In this document: positions 33,964 through 42,630 of the stretch, one piece after another
Position numbering within the stretch: position 1 is the stretch's first letter
How the letters are laid out: each line of letters starts with the position of its first letter
Source: Muribaculaceae bacterium Isolate-104 (HZI)
Lineage (GTDB): Bacteria; Bacteroidota; Bacteroidia; Bacteroidales; Muribaculaceae
Length of the DNA stretch: 45,553 bases
Assembly: GCA_003762715.1 (NCBI GenBank)
Contig: RIBJ01000063.1
Span: 1 to 45,553, forward strand
Reading direction: 5' to 3'
Notes under the pieces: generated by a model
The model's database searches: none
Told to the model about the DNA's origin: nothing
What the model saw: only the letters and a program-made list of their open reading frames with translations
Position numbers and translations under genes: made by a program

Positions 33964-35298
33964 TCAGTTGTTGATTTTCAGGCTCATGCCGTTGAGGCGG
34001 CGGTACAGGTCGAGGGCGTAGACATCGGTCATGCCGCTTACATGGTCTATCACCGCCTGTATCTTGCCGTACAGATCCGGAGCGTTGACTTCGTACTGCT
34101 GCGGCACTTTGCTCAGAAGCAGCCGCGAATAGTTCAGCGCCGGATAGCGCACCGCGTGGATGAGTTTTTCCATAAGGAATGTTATGATGCTTGTACCGGC
34201 AAGCTCAATGTCAACAACATCGGGGGCGCGGTATATTTTGTCCCATGACAGGTCGGCGCATCTGCGGTAGCCTTCTCTTGCGGTGGGGCGGATGTGGTCT
34301 ATGAGGCAGCCGGAGAACTCGCCGGCGAGTATGGTTTTCTCATTGTCTACGAAGGCGTCAGCGCATTCCTGCACGAGTACGCCTATCACGCATGAACGCA
34401 GATATGCTATTTTTTCGTTGGGGTCGTCAAGCCTGCTCATTGTGGCGCGCAGACGGTCAATGCGCTGGCTGTCGAAAAATCCGAGCAGGAGCTCTATTAC
34501 GCGGTCGCTCTCTATTATGCCGAGTTTGTGCGCGTCTTCAATGTCCATGACCTCGTAGCATATATCGTCGGCGGCTTCGACAAGATACACAAGCGGGTGT
34601 CTGGCGTATTTCATGTACGGGCTGTCGAGGCGTTTGATACCCAGCGCTGTAGCCACTTTTTCAAAGCTATCTTTTTCTGAGGCGAAGAAGCCGAATTTGT
34701 TTTTTTCGGCGGCGAGAGAGCTTTCGTAGGGGTATTTTACAATGGAGGCGAGGGTGGAGTAGGTCATGGCGAATCCTCCCGGGCGCCTGCCGTTGAACTG
34801 GTGTGTGAGGAGGCGGAAAGCGTTTGCGTTGCCGTCAAAGTGCACAAGGTCAGACCATTGTTCCGAAGAGAGGCTTCCCTGCAGCTCCCGCCCGGCGCCT
34901 TCGCTGAAGAATGTGGAGATGGCTTTTTCTCCGCTGTGACCGAAAGGCGGGTTGCCGAGGTCGTGGGCAAGGCATCCGGCGGCTACAATCTCGCCCAGCG
35001 CGTCAAGTTTGTGCGCCCATGGTTCAGTTTTGTGCCGCTCCTTCAGCACAAGCGAAGCCTCGTTGGCAAGCGAGCGTCCTACACAGGCTACTTCGATGCT
35101 GTGGGTCAGTCTGTTGTGTACAAATATGCTTCCCGGCAGGGGGAATACCTGAGTTTTGTTTTGCAGCCGCCGGAAAGGCGAGGAGAATACCAGTCGGTCG
35201 TAGTCGCGTGTAAAATCCGAGCGTTGTCCTTTGCGGTTGTCGCGGTACTCCTCAAGCCCGAAACGGGTGTCGCATATAAGTCTGTTCCATTCCATCAT
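33964..35298 (-). CDS. dgt: Deoxyguanosinetriphosphate triphosphohydrolase family protein
   Basis: A 444-aa HD-domain dNTP triphosphohydrolase that splits dNTPs into nucleosides and triphosphate. Metal-site motifs are HNRLTHSIEVA (about 61-71) and AHDLGNPPFGHSGE (about 110-123), with the second aspartate in YLVEAADDICYEVMD. The N-terminal DYDRLVFSSPFRRLQNKTQV segment is typical. Enzymes of this group also serve in nucleotide-depletion antiviral systems, but this copy looks like the housekeeping form. It is convergent with the esterase with no bases between the stop codons. A terminator separates it from the AAA+ gene upstream. Confidence 0.93.
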   Translation of the reverse strand: MMEWNRLICDTRFGLEEYRDNRKGQRSDFTRDYDRLVFSSPFRRLQNKTQVFPLPGSIFVHNRLTHSIEVACVGRSLANEASLVLKERHKTEPWAHKLDALGEIVAAGCLAHDLGNPPFGHSGEKAISTFFSEGAGRELQGSLSSEQWSDLVHFDGNANAFRLLTHQFNGRRPGGFAMTYSTLASIVKYPYESSLAAEKNKFGFFASEKDSFEKVATALGIKRLDSPYMKYARHPLVYLVEAADDICYEVMDIEDAHKLGIIESDRVIELLLGFFDSQRIDRLRATMSRLDDPNEKIAYLRSCVIGVLVQECADAFVDNEKTILAGEFSGCLIDHIRPTAREGYRRCADLSWDKIYRAPDVVDIELAGTSIITFLMEKLIHAVRYPALNYSRLLLSKVPQQYEVNAPDLYGKIQAVIDHVSGMTDVYALDLYRRLNGMSLKINN

Positions 35299-35354
35299 GC
35301 TGCAAAGATAGCAATTAAGCGGGTATTGGAAAGCTGCTTGTCAAAATAAACGGA

Positions 35355-35402
35355 TAAAAATTGGAGGAGACTGTGTGGCGCATCCACGTCACAGTCTCCT
35401 CC
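35355..35402 (-). terminator. Terminator of the AAA+ gene
   Basis: A 13-bp stem, GGAGGAGACTGTG (35363-35375) with CACAGTCTCCTCC (35390-35402), followed on the reverse strand by an AATTTTTA tract. It lies 14 bases after the AAA+ stop and insulates dgt. Confidence 0.85.
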
Positions 35403-35416
35403 GGTGTGCAATAGTA

Positions 35417-37117
35417 TCAGAATCCCATTTTAGGGCGATTGTTCTGAGATATCCTCTCATGCTGGCAGGTTGTAATTATCTCTTGAATGTCGGTGGTGTC
35501 TTTGACGGAAAGGATGGCTTTGACGGTGTGTTTGCGTACAATGTTTTCAATTTCACCGCCGGAAAGGTCGAACCTGGTGGCAAGAGTGCGGGCGTCAGGC
35601 TCAGCGAGAGCGGGAAGCATTGTCTGCCATATTTTAGCCCGCGACTCAAGAGTGGGTTTGTCGAAACGAATCTTGTAAAGAAAGCGGCGCTCGAAAGCCT
35701 TGTCAAGATTGGTGGTGAGGTTTGTGGTTGCAATCATAATGCCTTCGAGTGTTTCCATTTCCTGAAGTATTATGTTCTGGATGGAGTTTTCCATTTTGTC
35801 AACGGCGCGGGCTGCCCCTTCCATTCTGACTCCCAACACGGCATCAGCCTCATTGAAAAGCAGTATCGGCGCGAGTTTCGAGTTTTTGCAGATGCTGCGG
35901 TAACGGTCAAAGAGGGTTTTGATGTTTTTTTCGCTTTCGCCCACCCAGCAGCTTTTAATCTTGTCGACATCGACACGCATGATGTCGCGACCGGTCTGCC
36001 GCGCAATCTGATAGACGGTCTCTGTCTTGCCTGTGCCGGGAGCTCCGTAGAAGATGCAGCAGAACCCCGGGCGCATGCCGGCGGAGCGGAGACGGGTCTG
36101 CACTTCATTGAACCGGCTCTCTGAAAGGATAGAAGACAGCTCGGTTATCTGGTCGCGTTCGGAAGCATTGTATATCAGGCTTTTCTCAGCAAGGGTGTCG
36201 GCTTTGATGAGCCCTTTGTCGGATTTTCCGACATTATTCAGGTTCAGCTCACAAAGTAGCTCTTCTTTCGCCATGTCTGTGAGTTTGAAGGCATCCGAAC
36301 GGGCCATTCCATCCTCATTGACGTTTTCAATGAGCTTATACCTAAAGAGAGGTAGAGAGCGGTTGCGAAAACCGCTTTTTATATAGCTTGGAATTTTTTC
36401 ATTGTCGTATATGTCATCAATATTGTGAAACATGATATGGTCGTCGCTGTTCTCAACGTATAGGTGAGCCATGAATATAAACAGCAATAACATCTCATTA
36501 TCAAGATTATAGTTGCCCAGGCGTTTGGCAAACTCTGTGTCGTGGATTTCATGGAGCAACTCCATGGTCTGTCGCATCAGCGATTCGTTTGTCAGCTCGT
36601 CATCGTCTTTTTCGTTCATCAGTTGGTCAAACCGGTCGAAGAAGGCTTGGGTATCAGGAACCGGCTCCGTGACATGGACATAGGGCTGGTTTTTGCGAAG
36701 AGCGTCGAGTACCTCGCCCGGCACCCGGTAGCTTAACGAGTTCCGGCTACGCGAAGCCCGGATATAGTGATTGGATTCAAGGACATCTATATCACCTGAC
36801 AGCCGCAGTATTCTTGTTGTGCGACATCCGGCATATTTTGCAATTTCTGAAATCATGATGCGGCTGTCTTCGCTGCGGTCAACGAATATTGAAAGCAGCA
36901 CAACCTGCATTGGCGTGAGGTTAAGCTTGCGTGCGGCGTATTTTATGTGTGTCGAAGCCGTGTCGAAAAAATCACTGTCAAGATTAGAATCTTCGGCAAG
37001 CTCAACGATGTGCTCGAAGCATTCCAGAATGCTTTTTTGGGGTTTGGCATTCCTTGCAACGTTCTTCTGTTTCGATACGTCAGCGGTATTTGCTTTCTGA
37101 AGTCCTGATTCTCTCAT
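35417..37117 (-). CDS. AAA+ ATPase with long N-terminal region and altered Walker B motif
   Basis: A 566-aa protein. Residues 1-310 are helical, with a winged-helix-like stretch near 70-130, and are not recognised otherwise. Residues about 320-550 are a classic AAA+ module: Walker A GAPGTGKT (358-365), a pore-like WVGESEKN (391-398), Walker B ILLFNEADA (418-426), sensor 1 ATTN (463-466) and RR arginine fingers (477-478). The usual Walker B Asp is Asn422, while the catalytic Glu423 remains. This could slow ATP hydrolysis or reflect a known variant of this Bacteroidales group. It follows prfH by 75 bases on the same strand, with its own possible -7 element, and ends at a strong terminator. A remodelling or unfolding role is inferred only. 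Confidence 0.85.
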   Translation of the reverse strand: MRESGLQKANTADVSKQKNVARNAKPQKSILECFEHIVELAEDSNLDSDFFDTASTHIKYAARKLNLTPMQVVLLSIFVDRSEDSRIMISEIAKYAGCRTTRILRLSGDIDVLESNHYIRASRSRNSLSYRVPGEVLDALRKNQPYVHVTEPVPDTQAFFDRFDQLMNEKDDDELTNESLMRQTMELLHEIHDTEFAKRLGNYNLDNEMLLLFIFMAHLYVENSDDHIMFHNIDDIYDNEKIPSYIKSGFRNRSLPLFRYKLIENVNEDGMARSDAFKLTDMAKEELLCELNLNNVGKSDKGLIKADTLAEKSLIYNASERDQITELSSILSESRFNEVQTRLRSAGMRPGFCCIFYGAPGTGKTETVYQIARQTGRDIMRVDVDKIKSCWVGESEKNIKTLFDRYRSICKNSKLAPILLFNEADAVLGVRMEGAARAVDKMENSIQNIILQEMETLEGIMIATTNLTTNLDKAFERRFLYKIRFDKPTLESRAKIWQTMLPALAEPDARTLATRFDLSGGEIENIVRKHTVKAILSVKDTTDIQEIITTCQHERISQNNRPKMGF

Positions 37118-37144
37118 AGCGTTTTTTGTTTACGATTTACGATG

Positions 37145-37152
37145 CAAATTTA
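37145..37152 (-). promoter_or_regulatory. Possible -7 element of the AAA+ gene
   Basis: Reverse-strand TAAATTTG, 27 bases before the ATG at 37117. A TTTG (complement of 37167-37170) is present but only 14 bases away, which is too close for the consensus spacing. Confidence 0.35.
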
Positions 37153-37192
37153 TTGCGGAGGTGTATCAAAAGGCGATACAGTGTATAAAAAA

Positions 37193-37798
37193 TTACAATG
37201 GACCCGAAAATTTTTTGACGGGATTGCCACGTTTGAGACTGTCGTGGCTGCTCCACCGGCGCGATTGCGAATCGGCAATGGCTTTGTTGTTAAGTAGGCG
37301 TAATTTCAATAGTAGTCTTTCGCGGGCAAGTGTTTTGTTTTGCAACTGTGAGCGTTCTTCAGAGCATTTTACCGACAGACCGGTAGGTGTATGGGTTGCA
37401 CGCACCGCTGTCTCAACCTTGTTGACGTTCTGACCGCCTTTGCCGCCGGAGCGACATGTTTCGTAAGCAATGTCAGATTCTTCAATCTTAGGCAGTTTCA
37501 CTTCGTCAAAGAAGCTGATGCCGACAAACCAGTTGCTGCGCCTGTGAGTCGGTCGAAACGGGTTTCTGGTAGACCGCCAGAGAATAGTGCCCTGCCAGTC
37601 TTTTACAATAGGCGGTGAAAACGCTTCGTCGGAGGCGAAAGTCATTGACATAAAGCATCCGCCTTCTTGGTTGTGCGGCTCACAATCTGCAAGTTGCAGA
37701 TTAGGGATTGCTTTGAGCAGTTCATGTGCCACGAGCGTAACGGCTCTGGCACATTCCACCGGACCACGCCCGGCTGTTATCTGTATGTAGTGCTTCAT
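37193..37798 (-). CDS. prfH: Release-factor homologue PrfH
   Basis: A 201-aa class I release factor relative. It retains the peptidyl-tRNA hydrolysis domain with GGQ (121-123, in [11 protein letters not shown]) but lacks the stop-codon-reading domain 2 of RF1 and RF2. PrfH paired with RtcB2 has been shown elsewhere to free ribosomes whose 16S rRNA is cleaved in the decoding centre, after which RtcB2 reseals the rRNA. A distinct N-terminal half (1-100, starting [13 protein letters not shown]) is typical of PrfH. The C-terminal basic tail is present. Its ATG overlaps the rtcB2 stop by 4 bases (ATGA), so the two are translationally coupled. Confidence 0.93.
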   Translation of the reverse strand: MKHYIQITAGRGPVECARAVTLVAHELLKAIPNLQLADCEPHNQEGGCFMSMTFASDEAFSPPIVKDWQGTILWRSTRNPFRPTHRRSNWFVGISFFDEVKLPKIEESDIAYETCRSGGKGGQNVNKVETAVRATHTPTGLSVKCSEERSQLQNKTLARERLLLKLRLLNNKAIADSQSRRWSSHDSLKRGNPVKKFSGPL

Positions 37799-38997
37799 AA
37801 TTTTCCGTTGTCTTTGATGTTGAGTCGGGGTTTTATCATAGCGATGACTTCGACTGTCGGTCGGATAAGTTCGAGAATCTCCCCGGTGGGTTTGTAAGCC
37901 ATAGGCGATTCATCAAGAGTACTTGCGCAGACAGATGACGAATAGATGCCGGTCATAGCGCTTTCAAATTCACTCATCGATATTTGCTTTTTTGCCTGGG
38001 TGCGGCTCATGATGCGTCCGGCGCCATGTGGAGCGGTGTTGAGCCACTTCTCATTACCTTTTCCGATGCAGATTGCAATGCCGTCACGCATATTGAACGG
38101 TATTGCCACCTTTCGCCCCTCGGACGCGTCAATCGCTCCTTTGCGCAACATCGGCACGTTGTCTGCTACTGATATGTAATTGTGGGTGGTAAATAGCGAT
38201 TCCGTGCATTTGGCTTTACACAGTTTTTTGAGAATAGCGAATATGCGGTCGCGGATAATCTGATGATTATAAAGGGCGTATGCCTGCGCGATAGTCATAT
38301 CCGAGAGATAGCCGCGTAAAGAATCTCCCCAAAGATAGCCTATGTATTTGGCTCGTTTGGGATTTTGCGCTATATTGCGCCAATGGTTTGCTGTTTTGAC
38401 ACCGAGATTGCGCGACCCGCAGTGAATGGTCAGCCAGCCTTCTCCGGTTTCGGCATCCTCTCCATACTCAATGAAATGATTGCCTCCGCCGAGTGTGCCG
38501 ATACTTTTGTAAAATAAGCCTTCCTGAAGTTTGATACGGCGGCAGAAGTCGGTTATGAATCGGGCGTCTATGCGCGGAGCCTCATTGATTAGGTCGGGAG
38601 CGGCGGAGCGAGCCTTCTGATATTGTGAATTTAGAAAGCGGAACAACTCTTTTTCATTGAGCGAATTTTTTTGGCAAACCTCCATGCCTGTAGGTATAGC
38701 CTCTCTGATGCGGTGGTCGAGCAGAGGAAAGTCTGCCGGATTGACAGCGCACGAAAGACGGTGCATAGAAATGGTGCAGCCTATGTCAACGCCTACATGG
38801 TCGGGATTGACATACATTCCAATCGGATAGGCTGTGCCTACATTGCACGAATTTCCGGCGTGGACATCGGGCATCTGCACGATTGGCACTCCCTCCATTG
38901 CGGGGTGGTCGCATTGCGCTGTGATCCAATCAAGAGCGGGCTGCTCTATGTTATCGGTGAAAATTTCAGCCGACGTTGTTTTTCCTGTAATTATCAT
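37795..38997 (-). CDS. rtcB2: RNA ligase RtcB2 (PrfH-associated RtcB)
   Basis: Joins a 2',3'-cyclic phosphate or 3'-phosphate RNA end to a 5'-OH end using GTP and manganese. The 400-aa protein has the metal and active-site motifs MPDVHAGNS (44-48 core), DIGC (C74), GGGNHF (170-175) and IHCGSR (H192). The guanylated histidine is about H324 in [11 protein letters not shown]. It is shorter than typical archaeal RtcB, as RtcB2 proteins are. With prfH directly after it, its target is probably 16S rRNA cut by a ribotoxin. The ATG at 38997 is used; the open frame extends 42 bases more without similarity. It is divergent from a WYL regulator, with an inverted repeat between them. Confidence 0.92.
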   Translation of the reverse strand: MIITGKTTSAEIFTDNIEQPALDWITAQCDHPAMEGVPIVQMPDVHAGNSCNVGTAYPIGMYVNPDHVGVDIGCTISMHRLSCAVNPADFPLLDHRIREAIPTGMEVCQKNSLNEKELFRFLNSQYQKARSAAPDLINEAPRIDARFITDFCRRIKLQEGLFYKSIGTLGGGNHFIEYGEDAETGEGWLTIHCGSRNLGVKTANHWRNIAQNPKRAKYIGYLWGDSLRGYLSDMTIAQAYALYNHQIIRDRIFAILKKLCKAKCTESLFTTHNYISVADNVPMLRKGAIDASEGRKVAIPFNMRDGIAICIGKGNEKWLNTAPHGAGRIMSRTQAKKQISMSEFESAMTGIYSSSVCASTLDESPMAYKPTGEILELIRPTVEVIAMIKPRLNIKDNGKL

Positions 38998-39031
38998 ATA
39001 GTTCTGTTTTTGTCGCAAAGTTGAAAAGCAT

Positions 39032-39052
39032 GTGCGCAACTGATTTGCGCAC
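39032..39052. promoter_or_regulatory. Perfect inverted repeat between rtcB2 and the WYL gene, probable operator
   Basis: GTGCGCAA (39032-39039), 5 bases, then TTGCGCAC (39045-39052): an exact dyad in the 97-base divergent gap. It overlaps the -33 TTTG (39044-39047) of the WYL promoter. It also lies where the -33 of an rtcB2 promoter would be, given a near-consensus reverse -7 (CAACTTTG, complement of 39016-39023). A dimeric regulator bound here could act on both genes. Confidence 0.65.
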
Positions 39053-39076
39053 CGCCGGAAAAAATTATTATTTTTG
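39044..39076 (+). promoter_or_regulatory. Promoter of the WYL regulator gene
   Basis: TTTG (39044-39047), 21 bases, then TATTTTTG (39069-39076), close to consensus, 18 bases before the ATG. The -33 element lies within the inverted repeat, which suggests autoregulation. Confidence 0.6.
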
Positions 39077-39094
39077 TAAAAAAAATATCAGATT

Positions 39095-40129
39095 ATGCCA
39101 CTCAATCGCGCCACTCTTATACGAATATCGACCATTGACAAGTGTCTTCAGAACCATTATCGCCGGTGGACTATCAACGACCTGATAGATGCCTGTACCG
39201 ATGCGCTGGCGGAATTTGAGGGCAGGAGCAATCCGGTGAGCCGCCGCACGTTTCAAAACGACCTCGCTTTGATGCGCAGCGACCGCTTGGGGTATAATGC
39301 TCCGATAGTGGTGCGCGAAAACAAATACTATGAGTACGAAGACCCCGATTTCAGCATCACACATCTCCCGCTCAATGATGAAGGGCTTGATGCCCTCAAT
39401 TCGGCTCTTGACATATTGCGACAGCTACAGGGGTTTCCGCAGTTGGCGCAATCTATCGACACCATAAGCAAGCTCAACGAGCAGATTTCACGGCACACTG
39501 GCACATCGGCTCCGGCAATGGATATGGAGCATGTTGCCGGATATAAAGGAGCAAAATTTATAGGCGACATTTACGACGCGGTGCGTAAACAGCAGACTAT
39601 CATTATCGAATACCAGTCGTTCAAGGCTCGACATCCGGACTCATTGGCTGTGTATCCGTATTTGCTCAAGGAGTACCGCAACCGGTGGTTTTTAATAGGA
39701 GAGAAAGCCTCCAATCGCGTACCGCAGGTAAATATCTTCGCGCTCGACCGCATACAGTCGGTTGCGATTGACAAAGAGCATCCCTTCAAGAAATGCGTTG
39801 CATTTGACCCTGAACACTTCTTTGACGACACAGTCGGAGTAACTAAAGGAATCCATGATAAAGCCCGGCGTGTAGTTATTAAAATCGACCGCCAACAGGC
39901 TCCGTATGTAGAGTCAAAGCCATTTCATAAGTCGCAGAAAGTGGAGCAACGCTTCCGGGACGGCTCAATACAGCTCTCGCTCAAGGTGGTTATAAACAAC
40001 GAGCTTGAGCGACTTATTCTCGGCTACGGCGGTCACGCCGAAGTCATTGCACCGCCTGAGTTTCGGGAACGTGTAGCCGAAAGTGTTCGCATCGCCGCCC
40101 GTCATTACAATTTTAAATCCGAGGAGTAG
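39095..40129 (+). CDS. WYL-domain transcriptional regulator
   Basis: A 344-aa regulator. The N-terminal winged helix (about 8-75, with NPVSRRTFQNDLALM as the likely recognition region) is followed by a WYL domain (about 155-250) and a C-terminal WCX-like dimerisation region (about 260-340). The WYL triad position reads W-F-L in RNRWFLIGEK. WYL domains often sense nucleic acid or nucleotides, and such regulators control repair and antiviral genes in many bacteria. Divergence from rtcB2-prfH and the shared dyad make that operon its likely target. The AT-richer region of unknown genes begins just after it. Confidence 0.92.
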   Translation: MPLNRATLIRISTIDKCLQNHYRRWTINDLIDACTDALAEFEGRSNPVSRRTFQNDLALMRSDRLGYNAPIVVRENKYYEYEDPDFSITHLPLNDEGLDALNSALDILRQLQGFPQLAQSIDTISKLNEQISRHTGTSAPAMDMEHVAGYKGAKFIGDIYDAVRKQQTIIIEYQSFKARHPDSLAVYPYLLKEYRNRWFLIGEKASNRVPQVNIFALDRIQSVAIDKEHPFKKCVAFDPEHFFDDTVGVTKGIHDKARRVVIKIDRQQAPYVESKPFHKSQKVEQRFRDGSIQLSLKVVINNELERLILGYGGHAEVIAPPEFRERVAESVRIAARHYNFKSEE

Positions 40130-40307
40130 CTCAAATCTGAAAAGTAAATCTATATCGCTTATGGTCACTTCATAGTCATATATGAGGGGAGTAATTGCAA
40201 TATGACACATTGGATATGACCATTTATTGGGAGATAGTTCTAATTACATCTCCTCTCTTGAATAAACTATATTTCTTTCTTGCCATGATAATACCAGATG
40301 ACTGTTT

Positions 40308-40658
40308 TTAATGATGGATTTTTATGAACCGAATAATCGAGGTGTAAATCAGCAAACCGATTGAATGGATGGTGTTCAGCAGCAGTATGAAAAACCACCA
40401 TGTCAATCCGGCTCCATAGCGGCTATTGAACACGAGATTGTAGCTCAATATGGCATTATAGGCTATCATCACAATCAGGTTGACAAACGCTGCTCTCGGT
40501 CTGACCCTGTGACACAGCCATGTCGATAATAGCGACAGCGTATAAGTCGCACCAAGCAACGCAGTATCCTCGTTCCAGCCTTCTGCCATACAACTTATAA
40601 TCGCCAAGAGGAGAAACACAAGCCACCATATCCAAAATCGTTTATCGGTCAGTTTCAT
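40308..40658 (-). CDS. Small multi-helix membrane protein, unknown
   Basis: 116 aa with about four hydrophobic helices: FWIWWLVFLLLAIISCM near the start, LLGATYTLSLLSTWLC, FVNLIVMIAYNAILSY and WWFFILLLNTIHSIGLLIY. It ends with a basic tail. No family is recognised. It is the last gene of the reverse-strand operon that begins beyond 45318. The ATG at 40658 overlaps the end of the preceding frameshifted gene by 17 bases; an in-frame TTG lies three codons upstream. Confidence 0.65.
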   Translation of the reverse strand: MKLTDKRFWIWWLVFLLLAIISCMAEGWNEDTALLGATYTLSLLSTWLCHRVRPRAAFVNLIVMIAYNAILSYNLVFNSRYGAGLTWWFFILLLNTIHSIGLLIYTSIIRFIKIHH

Positions 40659-41528
40659 GGTGTTCAAGGAGTTTTCGGGTTGAGTTTATGATGTCTTTCC
40701 ATGACGCGCCGTCAAGGTCAAAAGACAGGGCACGGTCATAATCCCAGTCAAGACCTTTGCCATCGGTGGATTTCCGGGTGGGCAAAATCTCCAGAGTGCG
40801 GCTGTCGTGTTTCAGAAGCACACCTGTGGAGTGTTGGTAAAGCTGTCGCCATGAGCGTTGCTTCATGGCTTTGATCAGTTCTGCGTTTTTCATTTCCACA
40901 TATTTGCCATACAGACTTGCATGGAATATTTCCATGAGAGTATTCTCAAATTCTCCGTTACCACAGTCTATGGGGAGGAATTTAATCGGAAGACTCGCAG
41001 TGACATTATATACTGTAACAAATATATATTCCTTGTCAATGCGGTAAATACGACACCTTCCAGTGCCATCCAACTCCGGGCAACTGTCGTTGTATTTTCG
41101 ATTGATCTTTCGCCACCGATATATTGCTAAGACAATCGCAGCGATAACGAATATTGCGACCGAACCATATGACGGGCCATCATAATATTCAAACACCGTC
41201 ATATTATTCTCCGGATTATCTTTCTGATATACCACACCTATGCTGTCGCCAACGGCAAAACCATTGGCATGCATACCACCTTTATATGTTACACCATTCA
41301 CTGTAAAGTTGTAATGTATTATAGGACCACTGTTGCCTATATAGCCGATATTTGAAATCACAGTCGATGTATGTTCCGGATTTGCCGACAAAGCATTGTA
41401 TTTGCGATTCTGGAAATATAGGCCCCCAATAAAAAAAGCACAAGAATCAGCAGCATGGCACCGAATGGCAAGTGCCTCTGCCCCCGCCGTCCAAAGAAAA
41501 ACCGATATATTTTGCTGTCAGATTTCAT
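40642..41528 (-). CDS. Membrane-anchored DUF3592-like protein split by a -1 frame change
   Basis: Two frames together make one sensible protein. Frame A starts at ATG 41528, 3 bases after the upstream stop, and encodes a basic head and a membrane helix (GAMLLILVLFLLG). It then runs out at a stop about 45 codons later. Frame B, one base back, reads from about 41430 to 40642 and encodes GGLYFQNRKYNALSANPEHT. An extracytoplasmic NFTVNGVTYKGG...VGDSIGVVYQKDNPENN part like DUF3592 follows, then a second helix (SVAIFVIAAIVLAIY) and a soluble domain. The switch point has a U UUU UUA slippery heptamer (41436-41430) in frame A, followed by a run of five G. It could be programmed -1 frameshifting, a one-base indel, or a sequencing error. 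Without the switch, frame B has only a TTG start at 41391. Confidence 0.7.
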
Positions 41529-41531
41529 TAT

Positions 41532-42629
41532 TTATCCATGTTGATGCACTCCGAAAATTTCAAGTTTGCTTTCGTCAAGATTTATAAGTATGTCAACTTC
41601 ATCACTTCCGCCATCTTCCAGACATATCAGTTCTTTATCATTGTTTAAGTAGCCGTTGGTCATATATCTCTCAATAAGCTCTTTGCTGACAAGAATAATG
41701 TAAGCATATTGAATATCCTCAGAATCTTTCCATCCGAAAAACTGATGACGATATTTATTATACGGGTATGCGGTATATTCCAAACTCCCCGATGGATGCT
41801 CTATCAGATAATCCCCGCTTTCAGCCGGTTTTATTGAGTCGGTGAAATGCTTTATGAGTATTTCTCTCGCTCTTTCATATTGTGATTGTGTCAGTCTGAA
41901 GAACTCAGGTTCGCTAATTCCCCACGAAGCGACTTTTTCGTAATCGCTAAAGATGATGTCATCAGAATCCACAGGCATTACAATCATTTTATCTGCCCCT
42001 GTTTCTCCTTCCGGTATATCATTCCACATATCATTGCGACTATCATAGACATATTCATCATATTCCGATTTTACCAATAGTGTAAATGCACTTTCGTTAT
42101 GGGAATACAGAATGTGTATATCTCCAAAATGAGAGGTGGTATCGGAAAGCACACCTATCTCAGCCAAACTATCAGGATAGCGGTCGTTTTCTTTATGATA
42201 ATCGTTAATGCGTTCAATTACATAGTTTTCAGTATGGGTTGAATCCTTAACGGCATAATAGAGTAGTCCGGTGCCAATTGCCAAGATGACAATATAGATA
42301 AGCCCTTCTATCTTAATTATTTTTAGTTTTTCTTGTTTAGAAAGCTGTCGGATAAACATCAATGGGATTTGCGACACAACAAACGACACTACCGTAACAG
42401 TAGCTGCAAACATAAACCTATACATGACATATTCCCTCCAAGGGTGCAGGTCAATGTTAAGTGCATTTACACTCAATCCCATAAGTGTAAAGAACAGAGC
42501 AAAAAATAATGCCGGCAGAAACAGTACAAAGACAGCCACTTTATATAAGTACACTCCCGGCTTTGGCCATTTAACCATAAGTACGATAAGTGCAATGACT
42601 GCACACAAAATCAAGATGATTGGTATCAT
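41532..42629 (-). CDS. Unknown protein with four N-terminal membrane helices and a soluble C-terminal domain
   Basis: 365 aa. Hydrophobic helices lie at about 2-18, 28-52, 70-92 and 108-127. A soluble domain then runs to the end, rich in Asp, Glu and Tyr. Residues about 137-160 (VIERINDYHKENDRYPDSLAEIG) look like the processed-helix region found in pseudopilin-like and related Bacteroidota proteins, a weak resemblance. No family is recognised with confidence. It lies 1 base from the small gene upstream and 3 bases from the frameshifted gene downstream, so it is inside an operon. Confidence 0.75.
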   Translation of the reverse strand: MIPIILILCAVIALIVLMVKWPKPGVYLYKVAVFVLFLPALFFALFFTLMGLSVNALNIDLHPWREYVMYRFMFAATVTVVSFVVSQIPLMFIRQLSKQEKLKIIKIEGLIYIVILAIGTGLLYYAVKDSTHTENYVIERINDYHKENDRYPDSLAEIGVLSDTTSHFGDIHILYSHNESAFTLLVKSEYDEYVYDSRNDMWNDIPEGETGADKMIVMPVDSDDIIFSDYEKVASWGISEPEFFRLTQSQYERAREILIKHFTDSIKPAESGDYLIEHPSGSLEYTAYPYNKYRHQFFGWKDSEDIQYAYIILVSKELIERYMTNGYLNNDKELICLEDGGSDEVDILINLDESKLEIFGVHQHG

Positions 42630-42630
42630 A

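Noticed and set aside
33964-35298. dgt as part of an antiviral nucleotide-depletion system
   Set aside because: It is insulated by a terminator from the AAA+ and RtcB2-PrfH genes, and its sequence looks like the common housekeeping form.
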